Shown here: piece by piece, positions 6,072 through 7,735 of the stretch | Layout: each line of letters opens with the position of its first letter | Position numbering within the stretch: position 1 is the first letter of the stretch | Assembly: GCA_029250425.1 (NCBI GenBank) | Contig: JAQXFF010000350.1 | Span: forward strand, 1-7,735 | From: Candidatus Thalassarchaeaceae archaeon | GTDB lineage: Archaea; Thermoplasmatota; Poseidoniia; Poseidoniales; Thalassarchaeaceae | DNA: 7,735 nt | Reading direction: 5' to 3' | The notes under the pieces: generated by a model | The model's database searches: none | Told to the model about the DNA's origin: nothing | What the model saw: only the letters and a program-made list of their open reading frames with translations | Program-made: the position numbers and the translations under genes

Positions 6072-7026
6072 ATACCTTTGCAAAAATTCCACTACTCATG
6101 TCGAATGGTTGGAAAAGACGCTTCCAAGGAAGGTGCTCCAAACCCGCCATCACGAACATCTGGTCGATGACCGCAATCGGTGCCATTCGAGGTGCTGTAC
6201 CAGCCACGTATCCATCAATCCAACCATGCACTTGTTGTCGAATTGTACCGGAGATGGTGTTTGGCAATCGCCCTACTGCACGACGAAGGGCACCTGCAAC
6301 ATACTTTTTCTTCACGATTGTGTTCATATGCATTTGAGCTGCTGTAATGTATTTCAGTGCCAATTTTTCGATGTGATCTTCATTGGATTGAGATATCAAT
6401 CGACCCAATTCGGCGGGCGCATTGGGTGAACGACTTTGTAACAACAGTTTGTGTTCAGCATGGAATTGCTGTAGTGAACTGGTAGTCCATCCTTCTTCAT
6501 CTCGCTGCCACCAGCGGTTCATCATGCCGACCCGTGCAAAGAAATTCTCCAATTGCAATGGGTCGTTGAGACGGCCTTCTTCGATTGCTGGAATTTGTGG
6601 GTTAAGATTTGTGAAGACCATTGCGAATAGACCTTGCCCATCCCGTTGTGGATTATTGTTTTCGTAAACTTTGACCCTTTCGATACCACAACTCGGTGAG
6701 TCTTTCTTGAGAACAATTCCAGAGATTTTCTGATGCATCAATGCATCCGATTGCAATTCAGACCAGGAAAGCATCGAATCGGTCAGATCATTTCCAGAAA
6801 CTGGTTCAATCAAATGGATTTTACCTTTTTCTCGCACAAGGCGAATTGTTGGTCGTGGAGTTCCCAGCCCAATCCCCACTTCAGGACAGATTGGGACGAC
6901 TTCGATATGTTTGCTAACACTTTGCAGTAAGCGGTGGTTGCAATGTCCACCATTGTATCGAACATTCTCTCCTAGAAGGCAGGCAGACACTGCAATTTTG
7001 GGCGATTTTGGTTCTTGCATACCCAT
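6070..7026 (-). CDS. rudS: TudS (DUF523)-DUF1722 fusion, RudS-like tRNA thiouridine desulfidase
   Basis: 318-residue two-domain protein. Residues about 9-150 are a TudS/DUF523 domain: the family is an iron-sulfur desulfidase that removes sulfur from thiouracil, using three cysteines to hold a [4Fe-4S] cluster. The three are present as C16 (VSACLLGENVRYNGGH), C47 (CPEVGIGLGTPRP) and C113 (KDSPSCGIERVKVY); E49 and S112, beside the second and third cysteines, fit family active-site residues. Residues about 155-318 are DUF1722 (NRWWQRD, FHAEHKLLLQSRSP, Y226-TAAQMHM). This fusion is the RudS architecture, reported to reverse 4-thiouridine in tRNA. The C-terminal end is divergent and lacks the EPHPxEL ending I recall from typical DUF1722. 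ATG 7026 gives the longest form; the second ATG at 7020 fits better with the TATA-like element at 7042-7048 as a leaderless start. The DUF2892 gene follows in the same operon. Confidence 0.9.
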   Translation of the reverse strand: MGMQEPKSPKIAVSACLLGENVRYNGGHCNHRLLQSVSKHIEVVPICPEVGIGLGTPRPTIRLVREKGKIHLIEPVSGNDLTDSMLSWSELQSDALMHQKISGIVLKKDSPSCGIERVKVYENNNPQRDGQGLFAMVFTNLNPQIPAIEEGRLNDPLQLENFFARVGMMNRWWQRDEEGWTTSSLQQFHAEHKLLLQSRSPNAPAELGRLISQSNEDHIEKLALKYITAAQMHMNTIVKKKYVAGALRRAVGRLPNTISGTIRQQVHGWIDGYVAGTAPRMAPIAVIDQMFVMAGLEHLPWKRLFQPFDMSSGIFAKV

Positions 7027-7038
7027 AACAATGCGGTT

Positions 7039-7055
7039 CCACTTATAGAGAGTGG
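7039..7055 (-). promoter_or_regulatory. Probable TATA box of the rudS-DUF2892 operon inside an inverted repeat
   Basis: On the minus strand, CTATAAG (7042-7048) is centred about 25 bases before ATG 7020, matching a leaderless archaeal promoter. It lies within the inverted repeat CCACT (7039-7043) ... AGTGG (7051-7055), 5-base arms around 7 bases, which could be an operator covering the TATA box; arms this short can also occur by chance. Confidence 0.4.
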
Positions 7056-7068
7056 TTTACGGGCAAGG

Positions 7069-7182
7069 TCAGTATTCTACAGGTTCTGGGCCTAAATCTC
7101 TCCATGGATACCACGTGGCTGCGGTTCGATGTGGTTGCCATTTTTCACCACTTTGCCTCTCCCCAATAGGTGGGTGGGGTTT
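7069..7182 (-). pseudogene. Orphan C-terminal fragment of an AlkA-like HhH-GPD DNA glycosylase
   Basis: A 37-codon frame, closed upstream by TGA at 7183-7185 and ending in TGA at 7069-7071, encodes GEKWQPHRTAATWYPWRDL followed by GPEPVEY. The pattern WxPxRxxAxxYxWR is the characteristic C-terminal helix of AlkA-type DNA-3-methyladenine glycosylases (HhH-GPD superfamily), and the xPxPVEY ending also occurs in that family as I recall it. The frame has no ATG, GTG or TTG, and the helix-hairpin-helix and catalytic-aspartate region that should precede it is absent: that space holds the 3' end of a membrane-protein gene on the same strand. It is therefore probably the relic of a deleted glycosylase gene that kept its last residues, rather than an expressed gene. 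The alternative is a chance match in intergenic DNA; the length and density of motif matches make that less likely. Confidence 0.6.
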
Positions 7183-7190
7183 TCAAATCA

Positions 7191-7735
7191 TCACCATGGA
7201 TACTTGAGATTCCAAAGAATTCCGTCATTGATGATAACCTGGATGCCGAGCATCACGGCGCCAATCACTGGCCAAATCGAATCCGATGCAACGTTTTGCT
7301 GATGCGCACCCCAAGCAAAAAGACCGAGTAATATATTGCCAAGACAAACCAACCACAAATTGCCTATGACCAACCATTGTGTCCAATTCCCATCCGTTCG
7401 TATGTGAAGTGCGGTCAATTCCAACCAAAGCATAGATGGGATCGTGACCAATAAGAAAGCGAGTAACAAACGCGAGTTACCACCTGAATCACCGTTGCCC
7501 CAAGGCCACTGTACCGTATCCACGACTGCAGCATCCCATCGGTAAAGGAAAAACCACCACGTCACTAGAAACCCTGTTGCAGCAATGAACATACAAGTGA
7601 CATTCAATGTCCGCCACGATTCTGGGATTCCCCCCCACAGATCATTGGGACTCGACATTCTTGACAGACCGAATACATAGGAAGCCAAAACCAATGGTCC
7701 CGTGATGTACAACGCTAGTCGAACGGTTTCGCGAG
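7191..7735 (-). CDS. Unrecognised five-helix membrane protein, 5' end outside the window
   Basis: The frame is open to the window edge, so 180 residues are visible and the start lies beyond position 7735. The first visible residues RETVRLALYITGPLVLASYVF read directly into helix 1. Likely helices, counted from the first visible residue, are about 5-22, 43-66, 88-110, 118-141 and 152-169. Loops carry FLYRWDAAVVD (63-73), a Gly/Asn/Ser-rich segment WPWGNGDSGGNSR (76-88) and HIRTDGNW (110-117); the end is ILWNLKYPW. Tryptophan is unusually abundant, typical of membrane interfaces. The TTG at 7712 could serve as a start but would cut into helix 1. No catalytic motif or family is recognised. The stop codon TGA (7191-7193) is followed at once by the glycosylase remnant, so a deletion may have ended at this gene. 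Confidence 0.8.
   Translation of the reverse strand, partial: RETVRLALYITGPLVLASYVFGLSRMSSPNDLWGGIPESWRTLNVTCMFIAATGFLVTWWFFLYRWDAAVVDTVQWPWGNGDSGGNSRLLLAFLLVTIPSMLWLELTALHIRTDGNWTQWLVIGNLWLVCLGNILLGLFAWGAHQQNVASDSIWPVIGAVMLGIQVIINDGILWNLKYPW

Noticed and set aside
7100..7145. GGTTCGA at 7123-7129 as the T-loop of a tRNA
   Set aside because: The flanking bases do not form a T-stem and no anticodon or acceptor stem pairs around it; the stretch is explained by the glycosylase-like frame on the other strand.
7103..7168. Plus-strand 21-codon frame and minus-strand 24- and 32-codon frames in the gap before rudS
   Set aside because: Short, without motifs or ribosome sites, and overlapping the better-supported glycosylase fragment.
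7161..7182. CCCC...GGGGTTTT as a plus-strand terminator hairpin
   Set aside because: Only a 4-base stem with an 11-base loop, and no plus-strand gene lies upstream for it to end.
1..7735. A novel defence, mobile or CRISPR-like system
   Set aside because: No repeats, transposase, integrase, nuclease or toxin-antitoxin genes are seen; the gene content is metabolic and housekeeping.

Overview
The window looks like ordinary, gene-dense chromosome from an environmental prokaryote. I think it is most likely a marine euryarchaeon of the Poseidoniia / Marine Group II-III kind. The grounds are TATA-like boxes about 25 bases before start codons, apparently leaderless genes, a lipoprotein with a short archaeal-style signal, and the protein families present. 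This assignment is an inference; nothing here is a taxonomic marker, and a bacterial source cannot be excluded.

Layout. Positions 34-3546 (minus strand) hold a three-gene succinate dehydrogenase operon, transcribed sdhC-sdhA-sdhB. The proteins and gene order match the actinobacterial Sdh1 type (the Rv0249c-Rv0248c-Rv0247c group) rather than the E. coli type. The single membrane subunit keeps the cysteines and histidines expected for a membrane-embedded Rieske-type cluster. The sdhB frame stops early, but a conserved-looking C-terminal tail continues in the next frame, so a one-base frameshift (real or sequencing) lies near position 91. A divergent regulatory region (3547-3642) contains a perfect 7-base-arm palindrome between two TATA-like elements. 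On the plus strand it is followed by a 33-residue CxxC/CxxC zinc-ribbon microprotein (3643-3744) and a large secreted lipoprotein alpha/beta hydrolase with a complete catalytic triad (3796-5808).

Positions 5824-7026 (minus strand) are a two-gene unit: a TudS(DUF523)-DUF1722 fusion of the RudS thiouridine-desulfidase architecture, then a small DUF2892 membrane protein with a TTG start and a ribosome site overlapping the upstream stop codon. Both families have sulfur connections. Positions 7069-7182 (minus strand) hold what reads as the orphan C-terminal end of an AlkA-like HhH-GPD DNA glycosylase with no start, probably a gene remnant. Positions 7191-7735 are an unrecognised five-helix membrane protein whose start lies beyond the window.

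How it works together: Sdh1 would feed electrons from succinate to the membrane quinone pool; the lipoprotein is probably an extracellular esterase or lipase for substrate scavenging; RudS would remove sulfur from thiolated tRNA bases. I see no mobile element, CRISPR array, RNA gene or defence system. The most notable items are the sdhB frameshift, the Rieske-like SdhC, the glycosylase remnant and the zinc-ribbon microprotein.
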